DNA of 64,000 nt from Blasia pusilla (taxonomy: Eukaryota > Marchantiophyta > Marchantiopsida > Blasiales). The stretch covers positions 52,390,001 to 52,454,000 of the forward strand of contig CM114272.1 of NCBI GenBank assembly GCA_050084515.1. Reading direction: 5' to 3'. The translations under genes were made by a program, and so were the position numbers. A model generated the notes under the pieces. It did not search any database, was not told the origin of the DNA, and worked only from the letters and a program-made list of their open reading frames with translations. Within the stretch, counting starts at the first letter, position 1, and each line of letters begins with the position of its first letter. Positions 12,155 to 23,431 of this stretch are shown one piece after another.

Positions 12155-13249
12155 ATGGCAAAAAAAATGAAGAGCACTTGTAGAGACCGTAAATATTTTT
12201 ATCACTTTAAGTGGGATCATAGGAAGAGAAATTGATAAGCAAAATGAATATTTAAATAGAGATCCTTGCATGAGAGATCCTAACTAGTATTAAAGTAGTT
12301 CCGGATTATGGGAGGTTGGCACTCGGTGTCAAACATGTCACTAAATGTGTTTAAACATTTTGAAAATAAGAATTAAACATGGCCTCTACAAGTGCCATTT
12401 GATATTTATTAATATTGCACGGAGGTGGCTCCACGTCTTTGTTTTTAGTTCTTCATGTAGGAAGCTCCACGTGGACAAGATAGACACGCGTCACACTCCA
12501 ATGTTAGCCTTACCTTGACAACTTCCGTGATGGCATCCTTGCTAGTGAGCTGCAATTTGTAGTGTTCCGTGAGACCCTAATGCCATGTGTGTAAGCTAGT
12601 TGAATTACTCATAATTGCATTAGGGCTCTATCTTCGCAAGGAATTTTGAGCATTAACTCGCACTATAGCTCAATGGAGGATTCCATAGCTTCCCACTTCA
12701 TGTGTTCACACTTCTTGTTTTCATGGTTGTTGCCCGATGCTTGCATGTAGCATGTACTGAAGTGTTGTGTGAACAATCTCAGCGTGCGCTCTTACTTTTC
12801 CATCTCCCTTCACTACCGTGTATCATCATTGCACAAAAATGAACAAGTCCATCCCTAAAATGGACATCGACAGACAAATCTAGACATGTCCACTGACATG
12901 AATTGCAAGAGGTGAGATCCACACTTATAGTTCATGATGGAAGGTTGGGCAAGGGTGAGTGGGGCAATAAAGGGGGAGGGAGTGGAGGTGGGGGGAGGAA
13001 GAAACGGGAGAGTATGGAACGTGAAGGCAAGTGGGAGGAATGAGAAGCAAGGGGATGGTGGGGCCCATATAGAAAAATCCTTCCATGGGACGGACGCAAT
13101 TCCACACATATGGACATGATCGCGGACACGAACTTTGTCCATATGCAACCTTGTCGTGTGTTCGTTGTGGTTGCTGCACTTTGTTTGTTTCTTTTGCTGT
13201 CAAGAAGGTGCATTTGAAGTCTGCAACCTGCTTATGGATTTAACCGTGA
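12155..13249. other. No gene recognised
   Basis: Mostly AT-rich. A G-rich + strand stretch at about 12,940-13,060 creates overlapping proline-rich frames on -, which look like composition artefacts. Confidence 0.45.
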
Positions 13250-13600
13250 CAAGAAAATTTCTAGCATTAAATTGGCCTTATCTTAAGATATTGAAGCTTA
13301 TCACATTGAGAACAGACATTAAGCCAATATTTTCCAAGAGAGGAAGGAAAAAGAAGTTGTGGGACAAGATTGCGGAAGCTCTCCAGAGAGGCAGAGAGAA
13401 TTACGTGGGACACACAACAATGCACAAATAAGTGGGAGAAACTCACTATATATTACAAGGAAGTGAGGGGTAGAGTTTAGGACAAGGAAGATAACGCTTC
13501 ATATGAAAAACTTCAATCCTTCCTCTCGGTCAAGTCTCTCAAGAGGGAAAGGGAAAGGGCTAAGGATACCTTTGGGAGTGGTAAAGATGGTGTTGGATAA
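13250..13600 (+). pseudogene. Decayed trihelix/SANT-like DNA-binding domain
   Basis: The + strand reads NWPYLKILKLITLRTDIKP, then KRGRKKKLWDKIAEALQ. After a frameshift it continues QCTNKWEKLTIYYKEVRGRV, stop, then DKEDNASYEKLQSFL. The spacing of the tryptophans, with KRGRKK-LWD-KIA followed by QC-NKWEKL, is the pattern of the Myb/SANT-like (trihelix) domain of plant transcription factors and of the accessory protein of PIF/Harbinger transposons. The domain normally binds DNA. Here one frameshift and an in-frame stop make it non-functional. No transposase is visible next to it. Confidence 0.6.
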
Positions 13601-14439
13601 GACTATTCAAGGGAGTCTTGTCCAACACCATGTGAAATGTGCAGTAGCAGGAAATAATGGGGGTTAGGGGCGAGAGTGGTGCAGTAGCAAGATGACTAGA
13701 AAAATTAATTTGCAATAGGAGGAATGGGAGTTTGAGAGAGGCATGACCACTCCTTCCACTCAATACTCCGTGGTCCCTAAACTGTCAATACAACTCTCAC
13801 GCCTGTTGTTGCGTGTGTGAAGTTGCCCTCTTCTAACACCAGCACATGAGTGGATACTCTCAAATTGCAAGGTATAGTCCAAGTGCACCACAATGCTCCT
13901 CTGATGATGTCCCATAATTTGCACCATGGAATTAAGCACAACCCATTTTTTTATCCCACAAGCACAATTTGCTCTTTTTGGCTGTCGTCAAGTGTAGGCA
14001 AGGGCCGAGCGTAGTGTCGAGTATGCGAGAAGTGGTGGCAATCGGAGGGGGAGATGTATGTGCACATTGACAATTGTATAAGATTAAGGGAGTTTTTGAT
14101 CTTCAGAGAGTACGAGAGGAAGCAAATGGGAAATGATGAGGAAGATTTTGATGACGTCGTAACATTTTTCATGTTGGGAGGTTCATCAACTGTCAAAGTT
14201 GCCATGAATAGGGCACTATTGTAAGTAGGTTGCAGATTCCATTGTTAGATTACTATAGTGATTGGGTGAAATAGAGTCAGTGACAACACATGAACTCGAG
14301 GATCTAACGTGTAGAGAGTAGTACTTGTTCGACTGCATCTTCATTTGCTCTTTAAAATGGAATGAGTAAGGAGAAAAAACTTGTTTGATCTCCAACCCCA
14401 ACCTATTGCACTCCACTCAACAAATACTCAATAGCCTAG
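13601..14439. other. No gene recognised
   Basis: Only short frames without motifs. A 60-70 bp region around 13,590-13,640 contains a short inverted repeat (ttggataagactattcaagg...gtcttgtccaac). Confidence 0.45.
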
Positions 14440-14770
14440 CAGGTAGCCGTGGGGCCCGGGTACCTGCGGCCCGCACCTGAGCCCGCCTAGAGCCCGCCAT
14501 GTAGGCCCGGGCTGACATAGCTCACACCCGTTGCGTGGCTCCCTAGGGCAGGCTTGGCCCCCATTCGACGGGCTCACACATGCGCAAGGCTTGCATGGTA
14601 GGGTGGGGGGCTCATAGGGGACCCATGGAGAGCCCGCCCAAAGCCCCGATCACCTATGGGCCTAAGCCCGCCCAGTGGGGGCCAAGCCTGCCTTGCACGC
14701 TTGGTTGCGGGCTCTATCAACCCGAATCTACGCGGCTGGCTTGGGTATGGGCGAGGCATGTCCGTTTCCA
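14440..14770. repeat. GC-rich low-complexity block of gcccg/gggc motifs
   Basis: A sharp GC-rich island in AT-rich DNA, built from variants of agcccgcc, ggcccgggct and gggctca. Similar degenerate GCCCG tracts occur in plant hAT and other DNA transposon ends and in minisatellites. No unit is regular enough to give a period. The open frames on both strands are by-products. Confidence 0.5.
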
Positions 14771-15123
14771 TGCAACCTTGTTTCTTGTGCTCCCTCTCAA
14801 GCTTCGTGACTCGCAGTATTCACAATCTACATCTACCTTAGACCGCTTTTGTCCACTTTGTGGCTTGGTTTAGACATCTCCTAGAAGCATCCATTGAGGC
14901 ATCTGAGGATTCTTCTCACAATCTCAAACATTGTCTATTGCATTCCTAATTGGAAATGATTGAGAGAAGGCTTCAGAGAAGACCACTCCTTGGTTACTCC
15001 TACGAAAGTGCTTCCAAGAGGCCTAGGATGAGACATATGTTGATGGGAGAGGAAGACACTCTACTTCACTTATTTTCCAAAGTAATTTTGACTCAAATTG
15101 CATGCATTTAGTAATAGGGAGTG

Positions 15124-16260
15124 TTAGGCTTGTCTTAGTGGACCTATATTAGACTCCTTTAAAATAAAATGTTTGATTGGTCCATTGAGCATCAGTTCAT
15201 TGCTGAAATTAGGCATAAATTTGAGCTCTATCAAGCTTTTTTGAGCCATCAACTCTGACATAAAACCTGCAAGGATTCGTGGTTTCTTTTTGTTGAGGGT
15301 ATTCAAAACTTGATACGAATGGAAATCAACCAACCCTTTAGTTTGGGGTGATGCAAAATGCGTTTGCCCAAGACAAATCCTTTGGACATCACTCCGCCCA
15401 ATAAATCTGCTAGCACCAAAGGAAGAGACTAGTTGGAGCTGTGCAGCTTTATGGAGCATGTAAGATCTATAGTTGGATGATTCATAGGTAATAACACTAC
15501 CATTTTTCATGCAAGATGAGGACTAATCTTTGGGCGTCAAGGCCTCCTCTTTGGCTTTTTAGAAAGCTATCTTGGTGGGACTAATGGATATCTAGGATGA
15601 ACCAATAGTGGAAGTGATTGCTTGTAGACCATACTATTAGCTTGCACAATTACTACAACTATTGGTGGTAGTGGTGGCTCAAGTGGAGCAGACCTTGCCT
15701 TCACAACCTCTCTCAGCCAGTGCAGTAAGTTCCTTAGAGCTGATTCATGTGCAAGAGCCGAAGATGCTACTTTATTAGTGCTTACACCTGATTTGGCACG
15801 TCTCTTGTGTTCACTAGTGGTGACAACTCCTCTGTTGAATGGAAGTCCAATCGCTCCCTTACTACTCAAAGACTGACCTATTAGTGACCCTAATATGAGG
15901 CTGGGAAGTGAAGTAAATGATGCATTTGGTAGAGAATCCTCATTCCTGAGAACACTACTTCCCTCAAAGAAGCTCGATGATGTTTGAGACTTTCAATTGT
16001 AGGAAACTGTCGTGCCTAATGTGGCAGCAATATAGCATCTATGATCTTACTGTCTTGTCTCCCCCAACAAGTCTAGTGTTGAGCTTGGGCTTAGGGAGAG
16101 AGTTGAATCCCGCGGCCCATAGTTGATCCGACGCTCCATTGGACCTCAAAATACCAGTCTCCATTCGATTCAAGGCTTGTAAAGATGCTCCAAAGGATGT
16201 TACGTTTGCTCTTGGGAGAATACTATTCCTCCTTGGTGGAAAATCGATAAGGATCACCAT
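15124..16260 (-). pseudogene. Unassigned minus-strand coding relic
   Basis: Three minus-strand frames follow one another: 16,260-16,039 (73 aa), 15,869-15,567 (100 aa) and 15,510-15,124 (128 aa). The plus strand has no open frame of note, which is unusual and suggests former coding sequence read leftwards. The middle piece is rich in A, R and V (ALAHESALRNLLHWLREVV). The last includes NTLNKKKPRILAGFM. I recognise no domain. An old transposon ORF is the likeliest source. Confidence 0.3.
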
Positions 16261-17169
16261 GATCAGCTAGATTGCCCATCAAGCATATTATAGTAGTTCA
16301 CTCAATGATTGGTAGCTTCCAACATGTAGCCATTTGCACTGGCTACTTTTGTGATTTTTTATTTTACATCTATAATCCATATGTAATTTGTTCACGAGTT
16401 ATTGCTAGACTATTGAAGGTGTGAACTCCAGCCGGTGGTGACCTCCATCCTTTGATTTTGACCAAGATTCTTCAAAAGAGGTCTCTCAATTGTCAATAGT
16501 ATTGGCATTTATACTAACTGTGTTAAATTTCATGAAGATGTGTGAAGTATGTTACACATCAACATGATACATTTAATTGAAGGTTTGGGAGTTATATTAT
16601 GTTATCTTCTTCTTTTAGTAGGGATTTTCTTCAATCTCCATTATATTAAGATGTTATGGCCCTAATGAGATACTTTGGAAATATATATCATTTGTTGACC
16701 TTGGCATGCAATCCTAAGTGGGAGGAGATAGATCATAATCATTATCTATTGAAAAAACCATAAATAAACCAAATTTATTTATAAAAAGATTTTAGGAAAA
16801 GGGAAATCAGTACATGTCATTATCAATAATAACATTTTTGTTTGGGTTTGTCATATCGTAGTTGGTTGATTGTTAGAGTTCTATCTCATTAAAGGGATAG
16901 AAAGTTGTTATGTTATTTTCTTTTGTCTATGTCTCATGTTGTAGGGTGAGGTTGTGATCAATGCCCTTCCGTTGGGATCGATGTTTCCTACAACGTTTCC
17001 ATTTTCCTATATCTTTTTTTTCTCAGATGATTTTTTGACTTGGTCAATCATCACATAATAGACCATGTATGAAGGTTATCATTTACGGATATCTTTATGG
17101 GATCTATTTTGGTTTTTTTTCCAAGGATATAAATGCTAAGAAGGGCTCCTTTGAGCCATACTTCTCACG
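16261..17169. other. No gene recognised
   Basis: AT-rich sequence with many T-runs and no frame of note. Confidence 0.5.
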
Positions 17170-17646
17170 ACGAGCCCTATGTCACATCTGAGTAGCCGAT
17201 ACGCCAAGATCTATTGTGGATAGGGCATAGGAGCCAACGGACTGTCTTGAGGGTAACTTTGTCCTGCGATGTCGGATGAGGTTGAGGATAGGTCCATTGT
17301 GTCAGGAACGTCGTTTCTCACAACTTTCTTGTTGAGGTCTTTCATAGCCGGGTGACTTGTTGAGCAGGTCACCCGCCCCTGGTAACCTGTGCGCGTAGGT
17401 TACCAAGAGGATAACTATTTTTTGGGGAAGAGCCTTTTGGCTCTTCCCAACCCTATATAAGGGAGGAAGATGGCTTTCCCAAGCCAACTTTCTCATGTTG
17501 GGCCGTTGGAGCACCTCTCTTGTTTGTGTGTGAGATAGGACCAGGGTACCAGCGTCCGGATTCCTTGATATCGTAGGGTGGACGAGGCTCAATATGCCGA
17601 TGTAGACTGAGGAGTGGAGTTTTAGGCCGGGTGTGCCATTTTTACT
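17170..17646 (+). mobile_element. Gypsy family A 5' LTR
   Basis: Bases 17,397-17,646 match 29,253-29,502 at high identity, including a TATA region, and the two copies flank gag-protease and integrase of the same family in the same orientation. The left edge is tentative: homology to the downstream copy starts only at 17,397, and the ~230 bp before it are assigned by position alone. I found no clear primer-binding site after the right edge. Confidence 0.7.
17425..17461 (+). promoter_or_regulatory. LTR core promoter: 10-bp hairpin plus TATA box
   Basis: gggaagagcc-tttt-ggctcttccc is a perfect palindromic stem (17,425-17,448), followed within a few bases by ccctatataagg. The same arrangement occurs at 29,281-29,319, where the stem is also intact. 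The TATA box would start transcription of the family A element. The palindrome may be a factor-binding site. Confidence 0.6.
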
Positions 17647-18784
17647 TCTCTTTATTTTTACATGAGAACGATGTCAGGGGGCTAGTGGGAATTCCTTGTT
17701 TGCAGGTAGGCAAGCGAGTTGCCTTGGTCGGGAGCCCCTAAAGACGCGTGTGTTGCGGGCAATGGTCATTTTTTTGTTCGGAAGGCCGTGGGCGGAAGCG
17801 CTGTCCATTTTTCGTAGATTTTGCAGGTGCAAATTGTTGAGAGAGAGCACAAGAGTGTAGTGGGGCATGTAGCGGCGGGAGTTCAAGAGTGTGCTGCCGA
17901 TCGGTGAGTGGCGAGAGACGGGAAAGAGAGAGAGTTAGATTTGGGTCTTGCACTTGCCGAGGGGCTGTGTAGTAAAAGTGGCTAAGGCACGGCTAGGGTT
18001 AGGTCGGAGGCAAAGCCGAGCAGAGGCGGATGGAGCCGGGGCGGCGAGTTGTGGAGCCGCAGCCCTTGGCCACGACCCTCCCTTCTCCCATTTAGGGTAG
18101 GGCCATAATGGCCCATGGGGACGCAGGCCAAGCCCTTGGCCTTTTTTTTTTCCCCCTTACGTAGTTGCAAGCGCCATGGAGGAGCGGATGTGGTAGGGGC
18201 AGGGCGATGGATGTAGTAGGGTGACGTGGTAGAGGCGCGGGTGACGTGATAGACGAGCATGGTTGCGTTTGGACGGGGTTAAGTTGAGTTTGCGAGGCGC
18301 GTCTGGAGGTGGACGGAGAGATTTTCAGGACGTGATCTTTTTTGGGTGTGGCTGGGGTTTGCAAGGATTCTGATGGAGACATACACGCCGATGCTGATGG
18401 GAGGTTCGATGTGGTGATCGAGGAGAGTGTTGTGCTACGGAGATTGTCATATCACATGGAGGGGTGGGTGTTGATGGTGCCGTAGGTCGGAGGGGGTGAT
18501 CAGGTTACCCATTTGAGTCCCTTTTCTTGCACTTATCTTATGTGATTGAGAGTGCTGGATGTTGGGTAGATATTGGGGCTAGATGGGTGTAGCAATGGTG
18601 ACGAGTGTAGTCTCCATGCATGTGTAGCATGTCTGTGGATATACGGCGGTTGCCGAGTACGGGTCATGTGTATGACCCGAGAGTGTCAGTGGTTTAGGTG
18701 AGTTAGTTGGGAGGCTCATGGTGAGCCTGAGTGTTAAGTGTGCGTGAGGCCGGATGTGTCATCACGGGATTGGCATTAGATGAG
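17647..18784 (+). other. Family A untranslated leader
   Basis: This lies between the LTR and the first recognisable gag codons. It is G-rich on +. The minus-strand frames here (for example 17,982-18,260 and 18,092-18,382) are proline-rich artefacts of that skew. The tail (gaggagtgtgggag at about 18,790) is conserved in the decayed copy at 51,490. Confidence 0.45.
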
Positions 18785-20629
18785 CTAGTGAGGAGTGTGG
18801 GAGACTCTTGGTGAGTGTGAGCGCTTGAGCGGGTGAGACAAGGTTATCATCACGGCTTTCTTCCAGGGTTTGGAAGAACGGGGTAGTGCGAGCAGTAGTA
18901 GTGGTGTGACACGGAGTGCAGTGAGATACGGAGGGGTTACGCGTGAGGAGCTACCTCGACATCCATCCGTGGTTGGATTGTCATCACTAGACACCGAGTC
19001 TGGTGTCGAGATGGCAGACGGAGGCAGTATCACTTGGCACGAGATGGACGACATGGGCCATTGAGGCATGCATCGTTTCTCAAGTGCAGTGGGCACCATA
19101 GACTTAGATGATTTTATCCAAGAGTTTGACATGTGGTGTGACTTCGAGGAGATATGAACCCCAACACCGTTCAACCCTTTCATGGCATGGAAGGGGTTGT
19201 TCCAACACTTTGAGGGTCCTCCGATGGATGATTACATGGAGTTTCGATCATTATATTCAGTAGAGATTGATGCCTGGAGGATGTATTGGGCTCTAGGGTA
19301 TATATCCACTAGTGGTCGCAAGGCATATGATGGGATTGTTAGAGGAGAGAGACCCACACCATCAGCCCATAGACTAGATGGAGAGGAGGGTAGTGAGAGA
19401 GAGATGATGTGGCAGAGACCTCTGGTGGTAGAGGGCTACCCAGCTTCAGTCCTATAGTGGAGTTCTTCCGAAAGTTGGGGAAGAGCTACCAGAGCGTACG
19501 CACCGACAAGTTGAAGAGTCTACAGGATTTTCAGCAACGATCGGATGAGAGTCTGAGAGAGGCGTTCACGCGCATGAGGAGGCTGATTATTGCTACTTAT
19601 GGAGTGATTAAGGCGCAATCAGTCCAGTATTGGTATGAGGCTCTGGACCGAGAACTATGAAGGAAAGTCTGAGATGCGGTGCTGATTCACACAGCAAAGC
19701 CCACATTGCAAGAGGTCTTCGAGTTGTCTGAGCGTATTGAGCTCAACATGAGTGAGGAGCATGTAGTGACCACTGGATTTTCTCGAGAGTTGACGGGTCC
19801 ACAAGCGATGGTGACCCCATAGGTGCCACAACAAGCATCAATACCACGGGAGCGGGCCAGTGTGACGTGAGAGCAGTGCGGGTACCGAGAGCCTATGAGG
19901 CAACGACCTGTACCTATATATGTTGCCCAAAAGGGACTAATGTTGTCTTGTTGGACGTGTGGAGGGGCCCATAGGCAGAGAGACTACACACAACATGGGA
20001 GAGGACCACGAGCGCCTCTGATTGCTCAGGAGCCACAGAGGATGGCCCCACCACAGTACCAGTGTGACTATTGCCATAGATATGGTCACACTAGGGATAG
20101 ATGTTTTGACCTTCGTCGAGAGGCACGTCCAGAGGTAGGCCAAGGGCCTGGGAGTGGTTGTCCTGGAGGAGGTTGGGGAGTTGTTCCTGGACGTGGTGGT
20201 AGAGGACCACCACCAGCCAGAGGAGATGGAGCAAGAGCACCACAGTCGACACTTCTCTCACGCATCAATCAGTTGGAGCAGAGGATTGCTACCATCACAA
20301 TGATGCAGCTTAGGGAAGGCACAAAGCCGCGAGTGGCTAGTGTGGCTCCAACTTCTACCTCTTACCGTGACCTAGGTGAGGATCTTGCTAGTATGGGGTT
20401 TATGTGTAGTGCAGCTCAGCTTGAGGCGGCTACAGTGGTGACTCAAGGTGATGCGAGAGGCACTGAGCCATTGAGAGGTGGAGTTGAGATTGACCCACCG
20501 GAGGGGACGGATGGGCGGCAGGCCATGGTTCCACAATCATTCATATTGTCGGAGGCACTACACACACCATCGATGGTGCCTCAACGACCAACAGTGCCTC
20601 CAGGTCAGGCAGGTGCGTCGATGTCATGA
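18785..20629 (+). pseudogene. Gypsy family A gag (capsid and nucleocapsid), broken
   Basis: Gag packages the element RNA. The N-terminal part (18,870-19,457) contains GTIDLDDFIQEFDMWCDF and FMAWKGLFQHFEG. After a frameshift near 19,440 the capsid-like core follows (IVEFFRKLGKSYQSVR, then REAFTRMRRLIIATYGV). The nucleocapsid has two zinc knuckles. The first, CWTCGGAHRQRDY, has lost its last cysteine to Y. The second, CDYCHRYGHTRDRC, is intact. A glycine/arginine-rich stretch and a short coiled-coil-like segment (LSRINQLEQRIATI) follow. Stops at 19,059, 19,154, 19,658 and 20,627 and the frameshift make it non-functional. A decayed copy of the core lies at 48.84-49.11 kb. Confidence 0.8.
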
Positions 20630-20638
20630 GGAGTTAGA

Positions 20639-21259
20639 GTGACAACTCCTATGCCGGCTCAAGTGGAGTCAGTGTCGACCATAGTATTGGAGGTGGCTAC
20701 CAGAGTGAGCCAGACTCTGCTATTTTCCGCCATAGAGTTGGCGACGTTGGGAGTTGGACTAGCTGAGGTGTTTTGGCTAGCCGCCACATTGTGTGAGTGG
20801 GGAGAGGAGACTGCCTCTTGTTCAGAGGTGGTTGAGAAGGTGGTGGACTTTCCCTCAGAGCAGGTGCTCGAAACGTCCCCCATAGAGTAATGGCATGCAG
20901 CGGCGGAAAAGTTGGTAGATATGCCAGCTCGCCCAGCCATAGAGCGAGCAGTGGTCACACCTGGCGTAGTGTTTCTAGAGAACCGAGATGGAGTATTTTG
21001 CTTGGTTAGTCCGACGGGCACAGTATACCACCCACAGCGCGCCCTACTTGATTTGGGAGCTCAGCCCTTTATGTTAGGGAAGGCGACATGTTTAGCGTTG
21101 GGGTTACGGAAGGCCGACATTGAGCCTTGTCCCCTCCAGATACAGACCTTGATTGGGTGCGTGTCACCTACGCAGTATATGACTCGACAGGAGATAGTTG
21201 TCAGAGTCCAGCCAGAGCATGCAACATATAGTGCTATGGTGCATGGTGGAGGTAAGTAA
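20639..21259 (+). pseudogene. Gypsy family A protease region
   Basis: The frame contains PQRALLDLGAQPFMLGKA followed by LALGLRKADIEPCPLQIQT, the layout of a retropepsin. The protease matures the polyprotein and acts as a dimer. The usual catalytic D-S/T-G is D-L-G here, so activity would be lost. A TAA at 20,888 splits an acidic linker (20,639-20,890) from the protease part. The frame ends at 21,257-21,259, and the sequence immediately switches to integrase on the opposite strand at about 21,270, so the rest of pol is missing from this orientation. Confidence 0.75.
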
Positions 21260-21269
21260 AGGGTTGAAT

Positions 21270-21960
21270 GTCCCACCAACTCTATCCACTTGGAGAAATG
21301 CTCCACCATGACCAACACATACCTGTGATGACGCCCCGTTAATGGCAAAGGTCCTGCAAAGTCTAAACTCCACCAATAACCTAAACCCATAATCGACAAA
21401 GGATATCACTACGGAGTGGGAGCATTGAAAGATGCTCGCACTCTATAACATACCATGTTGTACCCCAGTATGCATGCCGTGCCACCAATATTGAACCTGC
21501 AGTAAGTTGTAAGTACGCTTTATTCCAAAATGCCCCAACTCCTCATTGGTATGTTGCACTACACGTGCTCGCTAGGAAGGATGAGGTACCACTCGTATCC
21601 TACCATCTCCCCATACCTGCAAAATGTGAAACCCCTCCCATCCAAACCTCCTGGCTCTCCGTAGGATCCAATTGCGCTCCCTAGCACTCACGATGCTCGC
21701 TATGACGCCAATGCGCAAGAACTCCACAACCTCCACGTCGTCATGGATATCACGACCACCTGTCACCTCCTCACTGACCTCCGGATCCAAAGACTCATCA
21801 TCCGACCCCACCACTGGAGTCATCACCTACGGCTGACCTACCATAGTCAACCAATAAAGATAGGCAGATGTATGCCAACCGGGCACTATCTCCTCATCAC
21901 TCTCTCCGTGCCATCGAGCTTCTCTGTCGTCTCTCTGACTCGGACATGGATTACAACTCA
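21270..21960 (-). pseudogene. Gypsy family A integrase N-terminal half, inverted
   Basis: Read on -, a zinc-binding HHCC-type region (HTNEELGHFGIKRTYNLL, then QYWWHGM) precedes the start of the catalytic core, IMGLGYWWSLDFAGPLPL followed by YVLVMVEHFSKWIELV. The D in SLDFAGPL is the first residue of the DDE triad. The remainder of the core is absent because the sequence joins family A protease (+) at about 21,260. Several frameshifts separate the pieces. Integrase would insert the cDNA; this copy cannot. Confidence 0.75.
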
Positions 21961-21973
21961 ACCCCTCTGCATC

Positions 21974-22618
21974 CTAGTTTAGCTGACCTGGCCTGTGAAC
22001 CACCTCGAACTCATACTCATATAGTATTAGAGCCCACTTGGCAAGCTTTCCCGTAAGCTTGTCAGACTCCATCAACCACCTCAACGGCTGATGATGAGTG
22101 ATAAGTGTGAAAGGGTTGCCGAATAAATAGCACTTGAAATGTGCCACGGCCCACACTGCAACCAAGCACTCTCCCTCGTAGGAGTTGTACTTTGCCTCTG
22201 TAATGTTGTTTGATCGGCTCAAGTAAGCCACAACAAACTCCCTCTCCTCGTCATCCCTCTCCTTGTCATCCCTCTCAGTAAGCACTGCTCTTAGAACCAA
22301 CATGCTCCAATCCTTATGTAAGTGGAATGGGCGACCCCTAATCGGTCTTTGTAAAATGGGTGAGGACGTCAACCTCTCATTGAGCTCTTGAAATGCCCGC
22401 TCTTGATCATCTCCCCATAACCAAACTTGATCAAGTCTCGTCAACAAGGTCAAAGACTTCGCCATCGCACTAAAAGCCTTGACATAGCATCGATAGAAGT
22501 TTGCTTGTCCAATAAACACTCGGACTCGACTCACATCTGTAGGGGATGGAGTTTCCGCAATAACCTCCACCTTTGTCTGCTGAACACCTAACCCACTCGA
22601 GTATATGGTGTGTCCCAA
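21974..22618 (-). pseudogene. Gypsy family A RNase H, inverted
   Basis: A 214-aa frame spans the RT connection region (VRVFIGQANFYRCYVKAFS) and RNase H. Motifs include PFHLHKDWS (usually HTDWS, so the first catalytic D is K here), YNSYEGECLVAVWAV with the catalytic E, and ITHHQPLRWLMESDKLTGKL (usually TDHQPL, so another D is lost to H). It ends in VVHRPGQLN. RNase H removes the RNA strand during cDNA synthesis. Two catalytic substitutions make it inactive. Confidence 0.85.
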
Positions 22619-23430
22619 GTACTCAATCTACTCCTTAAAGAATCTGTACTTGCCTAGATGTAACTTCAGTACATGTAACTACAATCGCCGAAACACCTCC
22701 TCTAGGTGTCGCTCATGCTCCTCAATCGTGGAACTGAAGATAAGAATATCATCTTTGTAACATCATACAAAATCCAAGCCAACCACAATCCTATCCATCA
22801 CTCTCTGAAACTCCGCAGGCGCGTTCTTCAACCCAAATGGTAAGAACCGCCACTGATACAACCAATCTCTCCCAAACCGATCTATCCCCCATAATGATGT
22901 CTTCTCCCTATCCTCCAACCTGATAGGAAGCTGATGATAGCCAACATGGAGATCTAAAGTACTGAAGATCTTTGCATGCTCTACCGCATCAAAGATCTCC
23001 TCAGGAGTAGGCATGGCATACCAATCTAACCTCGTCTGTTGGTTGATAGGATGGTAATCTCCACACATCCGCCTATCTGTCCAATTTCCATATATATCCT
23101 TCTTCGCCGGTATGACTATGGCGGATGCGTACTCCCCATGTGATAACTCCACAAGTCTTGACTCTTGCTCTGAATCAAGGCTCGCTCCATATCAGAATAC
23201 CTATAGGGTCGACGAAAGATCGGCGTATCACTAGCCAACTCAATCCGTATCCCGAGACCCTTCAGCGTACCCAAGTCTCATACTCATACTGAAGGCAAAA
23301 CAAGTGACATGCCTTCTCAGAAACCTATGAACTCGTCATTGCTCTCCTTCTATCAACTTGAGACCTATCACAGGCTCCCAAGTCTCCATCATGACCTCAC
23401 TCGGAGAAGACGCAACCTCCAGCTTTGGTT
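22619..23430 (-). pseudogene. Gypsy family A reverse transcriptase, inverted
   Basis: Classic Ty3/gypsy RT blocks appear in order on -: ELSHGEYASAIVIPAKKD, RRMCGDYHPIN, FSTLDLHVGYHQLPIR, LPFGLKNAPAEFQRVMDR, then YKDD where YIDD/YVDD is usual, and DILIFSSTIEEHERHLEEV. The N-terminal part upstream of 23,160 is broken by several stops. A TAA at 22,763-22,765 falls just before the catalytic YxDD. RT copies the RNA into DNA; this copy is dead. Confidence 0.85.
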
Positions 23431-23431
23431 G

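Noticed and set aside
12855-13213. Overlapping proline-rich minus-strand frames
   Set aside because: Produced by a GGG-rich plus-strand stretch; three frames are open at once, which real coding sequence does not show.
17982-18382. Proline-rich minus-strand proteins
   Set aside because: They overlap each other on the opposite strand of the G-rich family A leader and show no domain; they are compositional shadows.
20086-20268. Minus-strand 60-aa proline/glycine-rich frame
   Set aside because: Antisense of the gag nucleocapsid RG-rich region.
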